Assembly (NCBI RefSeq): GCF_002878395.1
Contig: NW_025892689.1
Span: 43,695 to 107,694, forward strand
DNA: 64,000 bases
Source of the DNA: Capsicum annuum
Lineage: Eukaryota; Streptophyta; Magnoliopsida; Solanales; Solanaceae
Direction: 5' to 3'
Shown in pieces: positions 47,940-60,007 of this stretch. The notes beneath the pieces were generated by a model. It had not been told where the DNA came from. It did no database searches and worked only from the letters and a program-made list of their open reading frames with translations. Made by a program: the position numbers and the translations under genes. Numbering within the stretch: position 1 is the stretch's first letter; each line of letters opens with the position of its first letter.

Positions 47940-49685
47940 TAAAACATCCCAGGTTTTAGACCCTTAGAAAATTTCTTGGATTACTGGTTTCTAGTAAATA
48001 TATGACTAGGGGGTACAGGTCGTATGCTTGGGTACACTAACCAGTGTTGGTTAGTGGGTTGTATTGGATTCTAGAATGGGTACGACCTGGAGGGTACAGG
48101 TCATATGATTGGATATGAGTCATATAATTTGGGTTTTTCCTTCACTGAATCTAAGAATTAGTAATTTAAGTAGGATCTAAGTATGAGTGGCTCACCATGA
48201 GCCATAAGATAAGGTATGAGTTATACCATTGACTTGTATGGTAGATAGTGTTCAAATTTCCTTTGGCTTTAATCTACCAGGGATATGGTTTAGGGATACA
48301 AACTGTATGGTTTAGGTACGACTTGGTTTAGGTAAGTCATATGTTGATAGTGTTAGGTTTAAAGGGGCAGTCTAGGGTACGAATAGTGGGTTCCACCCAT
48401 ATTAGAAGGTACGACTGGTATGGGTAGTCATACAACCTAAAGGGAATTTTAAGTAGTTTAAGTTGGGGGAAATCTAGAAATTTGCCCACTTAACCACTTA
48501 AGTCCCCATGACTTATAACTATATTGGGACATCATTTACCCTATTATTCTAATCTTAAATACTTAGAAATACTCTCTAATTCTATCTAAGGATCTTGGGT
48601 AAAGGAAAGCTAAGATTTTATCTAGAGGAGCAATTTGGGGCTTTTTTGTGTTATTTCCCTCCATCATCTTCATAATCTAAGGCATGTAATCCTCTCTTAT
48701 TGTTAGTTCTAACTAAAGGCATGATTTATATAATGTTTTCATGGCATGATTATTGTATGGTTTTGGGGTTTTCAGATATATGTTGAGGTTTTGGTATTAA
48801 ATGCTTAGTTATGGTTTTTTTTATGTTTTAATTATGTATTTGTATGATTTACTGGTGGTTTGGACAATTAGTTGCATACGAATGGTAATTAGTAATTGGA
48901 ATTGGTTTTGGAAATAGTATCCCTCAACATATTTGATAGAATGCCTATAATAATTATTTTACTATATTATTGGACTTTCAATGAAATTATTGAATGGTAT
49001 GGTTTGGTAATGGAACCCTAAATGGTTTAGAATGGTTTAAAATGGATAAATGGTAAGGTTTGGTGGTAATGGTTATGGTTAATTAAACTTCCTTGTAGGG
49101 TAATTGTGATTTCCCCAAGCAAACATAATAATGGAATGCTTGTGGGATACATGGGATTCCCCCAAGTTAACTTGATAATGTAATCTATGGGTATATAGGA
49201 ATCCCTTCACATAAAAAGGATGGCAAAGGATATTGCTTGCAAGCTATAGTCAGTATGATTATACCACTACTCATAGCCTTGGTTAATAATAATGGAATAA
49301 AGGTTTGGTTGGATGGTAATGGTTTTAATTAAGAAAACATAGCGGGGTGTTATAGCTAACTGTGAAGGTGTGTGTCCAATGGACGAATACTGGAAACTCA
49401 TATTTTACGATATGAGGGTTGGTTATAGCGACCATATATGATACTATAAGGTACACGGGAATCCTTTAAGTATACTATACATATGTATCATAGAGAGCAA
49501 AGGGTACTTGGGTATCCTCTACTCTTATGACATCTTCAATTCATGCAGCTACACGTATCAAAACCCATTCAGGGTATTACACTAGACCCATACAGCCTGT
49601 AGGTGGTTTTAGGATGGTTAAGCAATACATACCTGGGTTAATAGTTTTAAAGGAATGCTAAACTCGACCCCCTTTCCCGACATTG

Positions 49686-49729
<44 letters not shown>

Positions 49730-50444
49730 GTATGGTTTGTATGCATATAGTTGTATTACTTGGTTTTACTGGATGACATTATTTTATCCTTACTAAGTTC
49801 ATGCTAGTGTTCACTTGCTAACCCATCTTCGGGCAGTTGTATCCCTACGTAATGCAGGAACCGTCCATTCTACTCCTTGTACTGAGTGATCATATTTGGG
49901 ATTAGCTACTGGATTGAAGTAGTGAGCTTTCATATTCCAGAAGTCTCCATTTCATATCATGTATGTCGTTACATACTTAGATAATTTTATGGATATTGTT
50001 TTTTGCTATGGTTGGGGGCATGTCCCAATTGGATTTTCTTTTTCTTTTTGTTAGAGGCTTGTGTGAGTACTATGGGTTGGAATGGGCGGGATCAATATTG
50101 GTGTCAGCCTTATTATTGGCATTGGTATTGGGGATGATACTATTAGACTAAATTTATTATTATTTTATCCTCTTCTATTATGTTATGGATAGAAACTTGG
50201 TTTTATATTGGTTTGGTTATGGTTGTTTACTAGTAATAGATGGTTGGACTTGTTTGGGTTGCTCAAGGTTATAGACCTATCCAGAGTCTTAATTTATACT
50301 TACATGCTATTATGTTATACGTTTAGAATTCCTTCAAATCGGGGTATGCATCTGGATGGTTAGGTTGGATATTGGGGAGTAGTCCTCAATCATGGTTGGA
50401 CTTGGTATGCCCATTAAAATAAGGACCCGGGTCGGTTCATGTCA
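47940..50444 (+). mobile_element. 5' LTR of element D (family 3)
   Basis: It starts taaaacatcccagg, a decayed form of TGTTACATCCTGGG, and ends GGTTCATGTCA. It aligns by eye with A's LTRs in order: the ggtacaggtcgtatg region, tattgcttgcaag near 49230, the cgctaaccc region, gggggcatgtccca near 50020 and the terminal block. It is more diverged than A's pair. A (TA)n(TGTA)n tract sits at 49687-49734. The following agttgaaattagaac (50445-50460) is a decayed primer site. Confidence 0.78.
49687..49734. repeat. (TA)n(TGTA)n microsatellite in LTR of D
   Basis: About 15 TA units followed by TGTA units, at the position matching the microsatellite of A's 3' LTR (38782-38832), just after tttcccgacat. Confidence 0.88.
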
Positions 50445-50656
50445 AGTTGAAATTAGAACTTTAGGTTTATGGTCAAATAGGAGTCCACAAAGCCATGTCG
50501 AGTAGAGTCTCTTATAGGGGTGTGTAGTGCACCATACTCATAAAGAAGAGGCTACAAGGCATTTAGAAATGTTTTACTTTCTTGGTATTATATTTTCAAG
50601 CTTGGAGTTAAAATCCTGGAATCTTCTCTAATCCTGGTTTGTTCACTTTTTAGATC

Positions 50657-50838
50657 ATGCCTCGACGATTTGAGATGCAAGGTAACTTTTCTGTCCTAAC
50701 TGGGGATAATGTGGAAGGGACACGGGTGATCCATACTAGGTCTAGGGGTCCAGTCCTTGATATTTATGAAGTTCCACCAGTTTCTATTAATCCTTCTCTA
50801 GATGAGGTGAATAATGCAGAATTTCACGTCATAAGTAT
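50657..50838 (+). pseudogene. gag: Element D gag start, truncated
   Basis: A start codon in the same context as in A (gatcatgcc) opens MPRRFEMQGNFSVLTGDN, comparable to A's MPPRSRTQ...GDN, and runs to about SLDEVNNAEF. It then passes without a break into LTR sequence, so the frame to 50899 ends in non-gag residues. Everything from the rest of gag through pol and the start of the 3' LTR is deleted. Confidence 0.72.
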
Positions 50839-51307
50839 CCTTACGTACTTTGGTCATTTTATAAAATTTGGTTTTAGCTATGGTCGGGGGAATGTCTGAT
50901 CGAATATTGTTTTATTTTTAGTTAGAGGCTTTGTGGAACTACTATAGATTGGTATTGGTGGTTTTGGTAGTGGTGTCAGTTTGTCATTCATAGTGGTATT
51001 GTGGCTGATATCGATGGACTATATTTGAGTTATTATTATTCCATTTTATGTTTTATTATATATATAAACATATTGGGTTATTGTCTTGGTTTGGTTAGTT
51101 GTTGGACGAATTGAATTGGTTGGATTGGTTTAGGAAATAGACCTATCCCAAAGTTATTATATCTACAATATGCTATCTTGTTATAGGTTCGGAATTTATC
51201 TGACTTAGGGTATGTGTTTGGAGGTAGGGTTGGGCATCAGGGGTAGTCCCCATTCCTAGTTGGACTTGGGATGCCCATCATGACAAGGCCCGATTTGGGT
51301 TGTGTAA
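50839..51307 (+). mobile_element. 3' LTR remnant of element D
   Basis: From ccttacgtactt (about 50838) the sequence repeats 49970-50444 of the 5' LTR, including tttagctatggtcgggggaatgtc against tttgctatggttgggggcatgtc, and ends near ggttgtgtaa at 51307. No clear TSD was found (gtata left, ttaat right). Confidence 0.7.
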
Positions 51308-52890
51308 TTAATGATATAATTGAGAGTTTGTGTTAAAATACTTGATTATAAGGTTTAAGGTGTGTTTCAAACAAGTTTGGAATCAATTTGGTCACTTAGA
51401 GTTTAGACGAGAAAACTAGTGTTACTAGTTTGAGCTATATGTTGTTCTAGTTGATCTCGGTTTATTCTAGTATGTGTAATGGGTCCTTAAGGGACATTAA
51501 TATGTCATTATCTGTGGAAAAAATTTTTAATAGCTATTAAGGTTCAATTTAAACAATCCAAGAGACAAAACACTAAGCTAAAGATCAAAAGGACAAAACT
51601 AGTATCCTTAGCTTAAGTTTCTACTTCACCGTCTTAGATTATATGTGGTTTTGAGGTCTAATTCATTGTGTTTGATTATATAGGATGATTTTTGAGTTTA
51701 TAATTATGATATATGAATTATACACAAGATGTAAATCAAGTTTAAACATCACCAAAAGGCTTGGAATGGATGGAGAAACACATGGGACAAAATTTGACAA
51801 AAAACAGATGTTTAGGAATCATTAGCGTGACAAAGAGATTAGGCACCGTGTTAGGGTCAATTACACACCATTGGAGGCATCCTAAATGATCAATTATAGT
51901 GTTTTACTATAATAAGTACGTTCCACAGATCCTAGTCACCGTTATAAGGGGTGTGGTATGGACCTAAGTTCAAATCGACATCTTTTGTCTTATAAATAGA
52001 ACCCTTAAACATTATGCTACACACCTTGGACGACCTTGAAACTTTAAGGGAGAAGGATAACACTTAAATTAGGTGTTTCCTTTCATTAATTTTGTGTTTT
52101 TATGGATTATAACATGCATTCTATCATTGCAATTATGGTTATGTCCATGAGCAACTTAACACCCTTATCTGGGGTTAAGGAAAAGAACATGATTACTCTT
52201 GTTATGAATTGACTTGGTTTTGATTATTTATCATATTTTATTATTCATTTATCCTTTTTATTACTATATTAATGATTTTTGACCCTTATAATACATCTAT
52301 TGTCATCTTGTGAGCCTGGAAGGAAGAACAAGAGGATAGAATGTGGGGTAAATAGAATAGGATTGTCATCTTCTACAGAATGAAGTTTTAATTTGTATTT
52401 AGGATAGGAATACACCTACTTGCCCTATTTGGTTCACTTTTGACATTAAATATGAATGATTTTAACTTTTTTCTCATATCTCCGCTCAACGATGTAGTTG
52501 TGGGTCTAAGTTAGATAGGTAATTAAAGGCTTGAAAGACCATAGTCATAATATCAACCCCGAGAATTAGCAACCAAGATAATTAATATAACCAATAAAGT
52601 CCAATAGCATATTATGATTGTTCGCAGATCCTTAAACCTGGGCTTCTCCGTATTAATTGTCCAAGACGTTTAATTTACTACTTTGTTTAGTTTACGGTTA
52701 CTTATAACTTTTAAACTTTTGTGGCTATGTTTGCACTGAATTGATCGTAATATTGAACTAGATTTAGATAGTTGTCAACACAAGTCTCTAAGGTACCAAT
52801 ACTTGGCATGTAAAAGGCCAGTTTACTACTTGGTGGGACCACGTACACTTGCGTGTGCGCCTGAACGCAACATAGTTTTTGTGCAAAAGT
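51308..52890. other. Unassigned retroelement-like interval
   Basis: No coding recognised. A TATA-like tcttataaatagaaccc is at about 51987-52003. The region near 52780-52880 (tgggaccacgtacacttgcg, then aacgcaacatagtttttg) faintly recalls the LTR end and leader of Tat/Athila-type gypsy elements. That is a weak resemblance from memory. It may be the 5' region of the decayed pol that follows. Confidence 0.3.
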
Positions 52891-53960
52891 AGTGGTAGTT
52901 TTTGTGAAGAAGATTTAGAGGCACTATCTTTATGGTGTTCATTGAGAGATATTCACCAACAATCATAGCTTATATTACATTCTTATCTTGAAGGATGTTA
53001 ATTTGAGGTAGCATAGGTTCCTAAAGTTACTTAAGGACTACAATATCTCTATTCTTACCATTTGAGCAAAGAAAACATAGCGGCATATACCTTGAGGTGA
53101 AAGGCAATGATAATAGGTAGTTTTTCTTTCTATTCAGTTTGGGAGTGACCTATTTATTTGGACATCTAGTCCTTATCTAATAGTTTATTCAATTTGATAT
53201 TTATGAACTCGGGAGGATTCATTCTTATATTGAGGCTCGATCTATATTATTTGATATTTTCTTGTGTTGAGGCTCGATTTAGGTTGTTATAGCATGGGTT
53301 GTATTGAAAGGAAGGATAGTTTGACCTTAGAGACTTGAGTCTATCCTTGGTTGTTCCAACTTGTAGTAACTTTCTTGCAAGATCTCTTGAGTATATTGGT
53401 AATCTTTCTTATGGAAACACCTTGGATACTTTTTTTGTTACCTGCATCTGATGATTTCATGTTGAAATTAGATTTTCTTCTATAGAATTAGGGGTTCTTG
53501 GGGATGGTACACTTATTTATATTACCAAGCTATGTGGGTCTTTTATATATTTGACACCGCTAAAACCTCATGGGTGTTTGAGCCAATGGTGGCGCCACCC
53601 TTGGTATAGTCTCAAGATGGAATAAGGAAATAATTATGTTTTAGGATCTTTGTAGTTTCTTTATTCCATGATACTTCTACTAACTGAATCCTTTGTATGT
53701 TGTACAATAAAGTGTTCTTATTGATAGCGAAGGATTCGTTATTGTATGTCAAATTTGTGCCTCCTTGATATTACACTTATAGTATTAACCCTTGTGCTAA
53801 CCCTCATTCTATAAGGAACTCTTGGTTGTTTGTCCTTCTCATGTGTTTGCAAGATTTGGATTCAAGGATGAATTCTTTTGAAGAAGGCAAGGATGACACT
53901 GGGATGGTTAGTTCAATTCATGCTACAACTATACCCCAAGCTACACAAGCCATTACGATA
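52891..53960 (+). pseudogene. pol: Highly decayed chromovirus pol remnant
   Basis: Around 52900-53080 the plus strand gives [21 protein letters not shown], and FLKLLKDYNISIL, with several stops: the C-terminal half of RNase H. From about 53150 the words QSLSNSLFNLI and SGGFI resemble the linker before integrase in another chromovirus lineage. Beyond 53300 nothing is recognisable. Close to the end, DLDSRMNSFEEGKDD (about 53860-53905) might be a polyprotein C-terminus near a polypurine tract. It is not of the same lineage as A, B and C. Confidence 0.45.
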
Positions 53961-53999
53961 GGTTAGATGCATCTCATAGAGCATAATAGAAAGGGATTT

Positions 54000-54024
54000 T
54001 ATATATATATATATATATATATAT
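54000..54024. repeat. (TA)n microsatellite beside element E
   Basis: About 12 TA units, 18 bp before the outer end of E's 3' LTR. Confidence 0.85.
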
Positions 54025-54042
54025 GAGGACTTGGATTTTGGA

Positions 54043-56438
54043 GGTAATGACCCGAGACTACCCCCTAGCTGTTACACGATGCTTACAGTCCCGAGGGACC
54101 AGAAGCTAACCCTTGAGCTGGTACCTATTGTGAGCACTGAATAATATAATCAGGAATTTGTGGAGGAATAACTGAAGTACCATAAGGTTTTAAATATATG
54201 CATTCAAACTGAAATATAAATCTAGGAAAATGACTGTCTGAATCTGATAAAGTACTGATAAACTAAACAACTAACTGACCGTAATATCTGAAAAGCCTCT
54301 AAGACTAATTGGCTGAGAGTTGATGGGACAAGCCCCCACCTAACTATGGTGACTACTGAAATAACGACATGAAATAAGATAGTATTTCCTTGGGTGATGA
54401 GTACTCACCACTACTACTGTACTACTGAGAATCTGAGGGACTAAGTGTGATCCAAGAACTAAGCATCAGCACCTATCATATGAGATATCATAGCGCAAAA
54501 GAAAGGTATGCGATCAGTACTTTGAATGTACTGGTATGCTAAATGAGGTATGCTAACATGCAAGGTTTCATGAATAGGAGTAATGATCTATCTAAATATA
54601 CATATAAAGAATGGAATACTGAATAGAGAGCATAAAATCTGTAGATATTGAACATACATGAAAGTATGTAAAATACTAAAAATACATGAAAATCTATAGA
54701 CAATGAGGATGCATGACCAATAACATGACATGAACTGGATGAAATATGCAAACTGAAATACAAAAAATAACTGAAATTTGTATGCTTCGGTCAAGCAATA
54801 CTAAGACTGAAGAACTGAACTGGAACTGTGACTAAGACTGTATCTGAGACTATGGGAGGTATCATCTAATTGATATTCCCCAATCTGAGCTAACCGGGGT
54901 CCAACCTGTAACCCTAGTTGGAAGGGTGTTAATACAATGCCACGGGTACTAACGCTAGTTGTGTGGATCCACTAAATTGATATCATGTCCAAAGGACTAA
55001 GGGTGTCAAGCCTGAACTGACGGGTGACCCCTACAAGATAGTCATGCCTAATCTGACGGGTGACTAATCATATCCTACACTGGCTACATAGTTCTTGAGT
55101 ATAGGGACTATTACTAATGACTCTGCCTATCTGATGGGGAAGCCGAGATCCCTACACTTTCTCAGTGCTAAATCGTAAACCCAACTGAATGACACTTAAA
55201 TCCTAGACTATTCTGAGTTTAACTGACTGTTCTGATAATGCTCATGATATAATTTAAAGTTATTCTGAAGATACTGAGACAACATTAAGTAAAAAGCTAT
55301 GGTTTCGGGTATTCAATACCCCCAGGACTCAAAACAACAGTAGTAGAATGACACTAACATTGAAGGACATAGCATGAATACTCTTATTAAATCAATTGCT
55401 CTTGTAGGCATTTTATCAAATACTTATAGTTAATGGTTTAAAATAATCATAGAATTACTAAAGGACCGGCATAATTGACATGAAATTATCATGGAAAACA
55501 CTAAGTCATGATTTAATTCAACAAAGGATAACACTAAAACATGAGGAATCGAATAACAACAATAACTTCATTAAAACATGGTATTAAATCAAAGTTTATG
55601 GAGATTAATGGATGAAATCATGATTTAAAATCAAATAAATTAAACATATCATAACTTTATAATCAAAAAGGTTACTTGGGCTCTATGGATGAAAGGAATA
55701 CATGGATAAATATTTAACATACCTTAACGGATGAATTTCTTAAAGTTCTTGGGTGAATTCTTGAGATTGATCTTGGTTTCTTAAGAGCTACGGTTTGTAA
55801 TTTAGAGAGAAAGCTCTTGAATTTTGGGGGGAATTAATAAAGAATGAACTTTTAAAATATTTGTAGGGCTTAAGTATTCCATCTGGGTGGATTAAAATAA
55901 TGGGATAAGACTGTTTTAACCCTGGATGAAATATTAGATTTTTGTGAAAATTTTTCGATTTGGGCCATGGCGCGATGCAGTGCTATCGCGCCATGTCACT
56001 AGAAACTGACAACTGAGAAACTGTTCTATGGTGCGATGCGGGGAAATTGTGGTCCTTCACTGATTGGGACCTAGAAGTTCTCTATGACGCGATGGCATCG
56101 CGCTGCAACACTACAAAATGACAAATGACAAATTGGTCTATGGTGCGATGCACCAAAATTGTGATACCTCACTAGAAATTGAAAATTGCAATTTTGACTC
56201 TCTCCGCGATGCACTGATGGGTAAAAATGATGCTGTTTTGCGATTAAAACTTAAAATCACCATAACTTATTACCTGGTTATCAGATTTTGGCAAATTTTA
56301 TATCGTTGGAAAGCTAATTCAATTCCTACACAATGGTAGGCTCTAAACTGAAAAGTAATGAGTGTTTTAAAAAAAATTCATATATGAATACTCATGCACT
56401 GGGACTTAGATTATGCTAGGTAAATACAAGGTATTACA
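54043..56438 (-). mobile_element. 3' LTR of element E (family 1)
   Basis: On the minus strand it begins TGTAATACC at 56438 and ends GGGTCATTACC (expected TTACA) at 54043. It carries the family-1 hallmarks in reverse: the terminal block with agaagctaacccttgag, the gttggaagggtgttaatac block near 54920, and the CG-rich module at 55960-56240. The partner 5' LTR is outside the window, beyond F. Confidence 0.85.
55960..56240 (-). repeat. CGCG-rich module in LTR of E
   Basis: This is the clearest copy: ggcgcgatgcagtgctatcg, then cgccatg; next ggtgcgatgcgggg; next gacgcgatggcatcgcgctg; next ggtgcgatgcacc; next tccgcgatgcactg. These are five spaced modules, several of them partly palindromic. Confidence 0.7.
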
Positions 56439-56456
56439 ATATCTCCCCCTTGGGAT
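56439..56456 (-). other. Polypurine tract of element E
   Basis: On the minus strand it reads tcccaagggggagatat immediately before TGTAATACC. It is intact compared with the tracts of B and C. Confidence 0.8.
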
Positions 56457-56641
56457 CATTCTTCCCCGAATAAAACTTGTTTGGATAAGGGAACTAATGG
56501 ACTGAGCATTACACACTAAATATTTATGTCTGATGCATGAAATGTGTGACTGAATTGATTCATGGTTGCACGACTGACATGAACATGATGTGCAACTGAA
56601 ACTGAGCATGATAGAGAAAAATCTTAATAAGAATTGGTACC

Positions 56642-57900
56642 TTATACTGAATTTGGATTCGCAGAGAAGAGATGATGGTACTTGGTCCGCATATCTACCT
56701 TTGCTTCCCAAGTGGCTCCCTCAATGGAATGATTCCGCCAAAGAACTTTGACTAGTGGAACTTCTTTGTTCCTTAGTTTATGAACTTGATGATCAAGAAT
56801 TTTGACTAGAACTTCCTCGAAGGAAAGATAGTTCTGAATATCTACACTTTCTAAGGGAACAACTACAGTTGGATCACCAATATGTTTTTTTGACAACGAG
56901 ACATGGAATACTGTGTGTACAAAAGCTAAATCTGAAGGCAAATCTATATCATATGATACCTTTCTAAAATGACTGAGGATTCTGAAGGGACCGATAGATC
57001 AGAGACTAAGTTTCCCTTTCTTTCCGAATCTCCTCACTTCCTTCATGGGAGAGATTTTTCAAGAACACGAGATCACCGACCTCAAACTCGAGATCCTTTC
57101 TCCTCACATCTGCATATGATTTCTGTCGACTTTGGGCGGCCTTAAGTCTTTCTATGATCAACTGAACCTTTTCCAAAGCATCAAACACTAAGTCAGACCC
57201 TATTACTACAGCCTCACCTACTTTAAACCAACCAATTGGAGATCTACATCTCCTACCATAGAGAGCCTCAAATTGAGGCATACGGATATTGGAATGATAG
57301 TTGTTAATGTATGTGAATTCAATCAAAGGAAAATGGTCATCCCAACTACCTTTAAAATTAACAACGCATCCTCTCAGCATATCCTCAAGAGTCTGAATAG
57401 TCCTTTCTGCTTAACTGTCTGTCTGGGGGTGGAAAGTTGTACTAAGGTGGACTTGGATACCAAGACCCTTTTGGAACTCTTTCTAGAAATAAGAGGTAAA
57501 CTGGGTACCTCTATCTGAGATGATAGCTAAGGAAACACCATGCAACCTAACCAACTCTGTAAGATAGATATTGGCATAGTCCTCGACTGAGTAAGAGGTA
57601 TGGACTCGCAAGAAATGAGTTGATTTGGTCATCCTATCTATGATAACCCAAATAAAGTCATGCTGGCGATAGGTATGAGACAAACCTACCACAAAGTCCA
57701 TGTTCACTTTATCCCATTTCCACGTGGGAATACTGAACTCCTGCATGGACCCACTAGGCTTCTGGTGCTCAATCTTAACTTATTGGCATGTAGAGGACTT
57801 AGCTACAAACTCTGCAATATCTCTCTTTATCCCACTCCACTAATAGATCTCCCGCAAATTATGGTACATCTTAGTGGCCCCTAGATAAATACAGTAACAC
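56642..57900 (-). pseudogene. pol: Element E pol: integrase and chromodomain
   Basis: The zinc finger near 57775-57880 shows HNLREIY and KSSTCQ (first Cys now Ser). The core (57483-57746) reads MQEFSIPTWKWDKVNMDFVV, and the ISDRGTQF block is intact with the second Asp. A stop and a frame break follow near 57480. The 57006-57380 frame covers FKGSWDDHFPLIEF through LEFEVGDLVFLKNL. The GPF motif survives after a stop. The chromodomain (56642-56941) is open: VKILDHQVHKLRNKEVPLVK, then RNHSIEGATWEAKVDMRTKY. It is better preserved than in B or A. Confidence 0.86.
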
Positions 57901-59620
57901 GCACTATGCGTTTTTACAAGAATTTATTACCTCAACTTATCTACACCGGGCACACACAATCTACCCTGACAACACAAAACACCATCTTTCCTTAGGAGAA
58001 AACCTCCATTTTTTAATCTCTGACAGATTCTTTCAACTTTAATAGACTCGGATCTCTATCCTACTTTTCCTTTAACTCAGAAACTATAGATGATTCAGTG
58101 CTACTTTGGACCCACACACCACCCTCTGCTGAGTTAACTAAGCAAACACCTAGTCGGGCAAGCTGATGAACTTCCTGAGCTAAATTCTTCTTACCATCCT
58201 CAACATGAGAAACATTGCCCATAGACAATCTACTGATAGCACCAGCCACTACATTGGCCTTGCTCGGATGATACAGAACACTCATGTCATTATCCTTCAA
58301 TACCTTTAATTATCTTCTCTGACGTAAATTCAAATCTTTTTGAGAGAACATATACTAAAGGGTTTTATGATCTTTGAATACATCTACATGCACCCCATGT
58401 AAGTAATACCTCCAAATATTTAAGACAAAAACTACAGCTGCTAGCTCAAGATCATGTGTCGGATAATTCTTCTCATAAGGCTTAAGCTATCTAAAGGCGT
58501 AGGCTATGACCTTACCTATCTGCATGAGGACACAACCCAAACCTACTCTAGATGAATAACAGTACATAACAAAAACATTTAAACCATCTGGTAGAGTAAG
58601 AACTAGGGCTAAGGTGATTCGAGTCTTCAACTCCTGAAAACTCTTCTCATGGGAATCTGACCACTAAAACTTAACTTGCTTCTGGGTCAATCTGGATATG
58701 GGGGATGCAATAGAAGAAAAACCTTCAACAAACCAACGGTAATAGCTAGCCAAACCCAAAAAACTCCTGATATCTGATGGAGAAATAGGTCTAGGCCAGT
58801 TTCTCACCTCTTTGGTTATTTGAGGATCAACTCTAATGCCATCACCGAAACTAATATGGCTAAGGAAAGATATTGATCTTAGCCAGCATTCACACTTACT
58901 GAATTTAGTAAACAACTGAAGACCTCTAAGAGTTTGAAGCTCTACTCTGAGGTGGTTTCCATGCTCATTTTCGCTACAGGATTAAACAAGGATGTCATCA
59001 ATAAAGACTATGATGAACATGTCCAAGTACTTCTTGAACACCTAATTCATCAAGTCCATGAAGGCTGTTGGGGCATTCATGAGACCAAAAGACATGACTA
59101 GAAATTTGAAGTGACCATACCAAGCTCAGACAGCTATTTTTAGAATATCACATTCTCTGACTCTAAGCTGATGATAACCTGATCTGAGGTCTATCTTGAA
59201 AAAATAACTAGCACCTTGAAGTTGTTCAAACAAATCATTGATTCTAGGAAGTGGATATTTATTCTTGATTGTGACCTTGTTCAACTGATGGTAGTCTATG
59301 CACATTCTGACAGAACCATCTTTCTCACTCATGAATAGAATAGGTGCGCCCCACGGTGAGATGCTGGGCCTGATGAATCCCATATCTAAGAGATCCTTGA
59401 ATTGTTCTTTCAGTTCTTTGAGTTCATCTAGAGCCATTATATATGGCAGAATAGATATAGGTTGAGTATCTAGGAGAAGGTCTATTTTGAAGTCGATTTC
59501 CCTTTCTAGAGGAACCCCGAGAAGATTTTTAGGAAATACATCTAAGAATTCATTTACTACTCGGACTGACTCAAGAGTAGGAGTTTCTGAGTTGGAGTTT
59601 TTCACTAAAAAAATGGTAAA
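57901..59620 (-). pseudogene. pol: Element E pol: reverse transcriptase and RNase H
   Basis: The 159-codon frame 59126-59605 covers the N-terminal half: [68 protein letters not shown]. The catalytic block at about 58985-59020 keeps FIDDILV but the next Tyr codon is a stop. The thumb is at 58664-58915 (NWPRPISPSDIRSFLGLASY). RNase H follows with stops; the end and linker are at 58061-58300 (PSKANVVAGAISRLSMGNVS, where the usual ADALSR is AGAISR). Confidence 0.86.
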
Positions 59621-60007
59621 TACACCCCTTCGATATCATCTTTCTGGCTCTAAGATATGAAATCAACTGACCCCTAAGAGCTGTAGTACTACCCCTCTAT
59701 TTAAGAACTGGTTCATTTGGAAACTGAAAATGAACTATTCTGTTTCTACAATCAACTGAGGTATAGCATGAGTGGAGCCAATCCATATCGAGAATGATGT
59801 CAAAATCCATCATCTCTAACTCCATGAGATCAACTGAGGTAAATTTTTGAGATATTATGATCGGACAGTTCATGTATACCTGCTTGGCTACAATGGAAAC
59901 ACCGACTGGGGTAGACACTAAAAAGGGCTCTACTAGAGTTTTGGGACTGATTCCAAAATTGACAGATATATATGGAGTTATAAAATAAAGAGAAGCTCCA
60001 GGGTCTA
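59621..60007 (-). pseudogene. pol: Element E pol: protease, cut by F
   Basis: The frame 59697-59918 gives STPVGVSIVAKQVYMNCPII and MDFDIILDMDWLHSCYTSVD. Upstream, next to the break, is DPGASLYFITPYISVNFG, with the catalytic Asp about two codons from the junction. Element F has inserted at 60007/60008, so the gag of E and its 5' LTR must lie to the right of F, outside the window. Confidence 0.84.

Noticed and set aside
47733..47942. 69-codon hydrophobic frame as a membrane peptide
   Set aside because: It is created by a direct repeat in AT-rich DNA and runs into the LTR of D.
54539..54794. Two overlapping minus-strand frames of 68-74 codons rich in Phe, Tyr and Ser
   Set aside because: They lie inside the family-1 LTR of E; comparable LTR positions in B do not keep them open.
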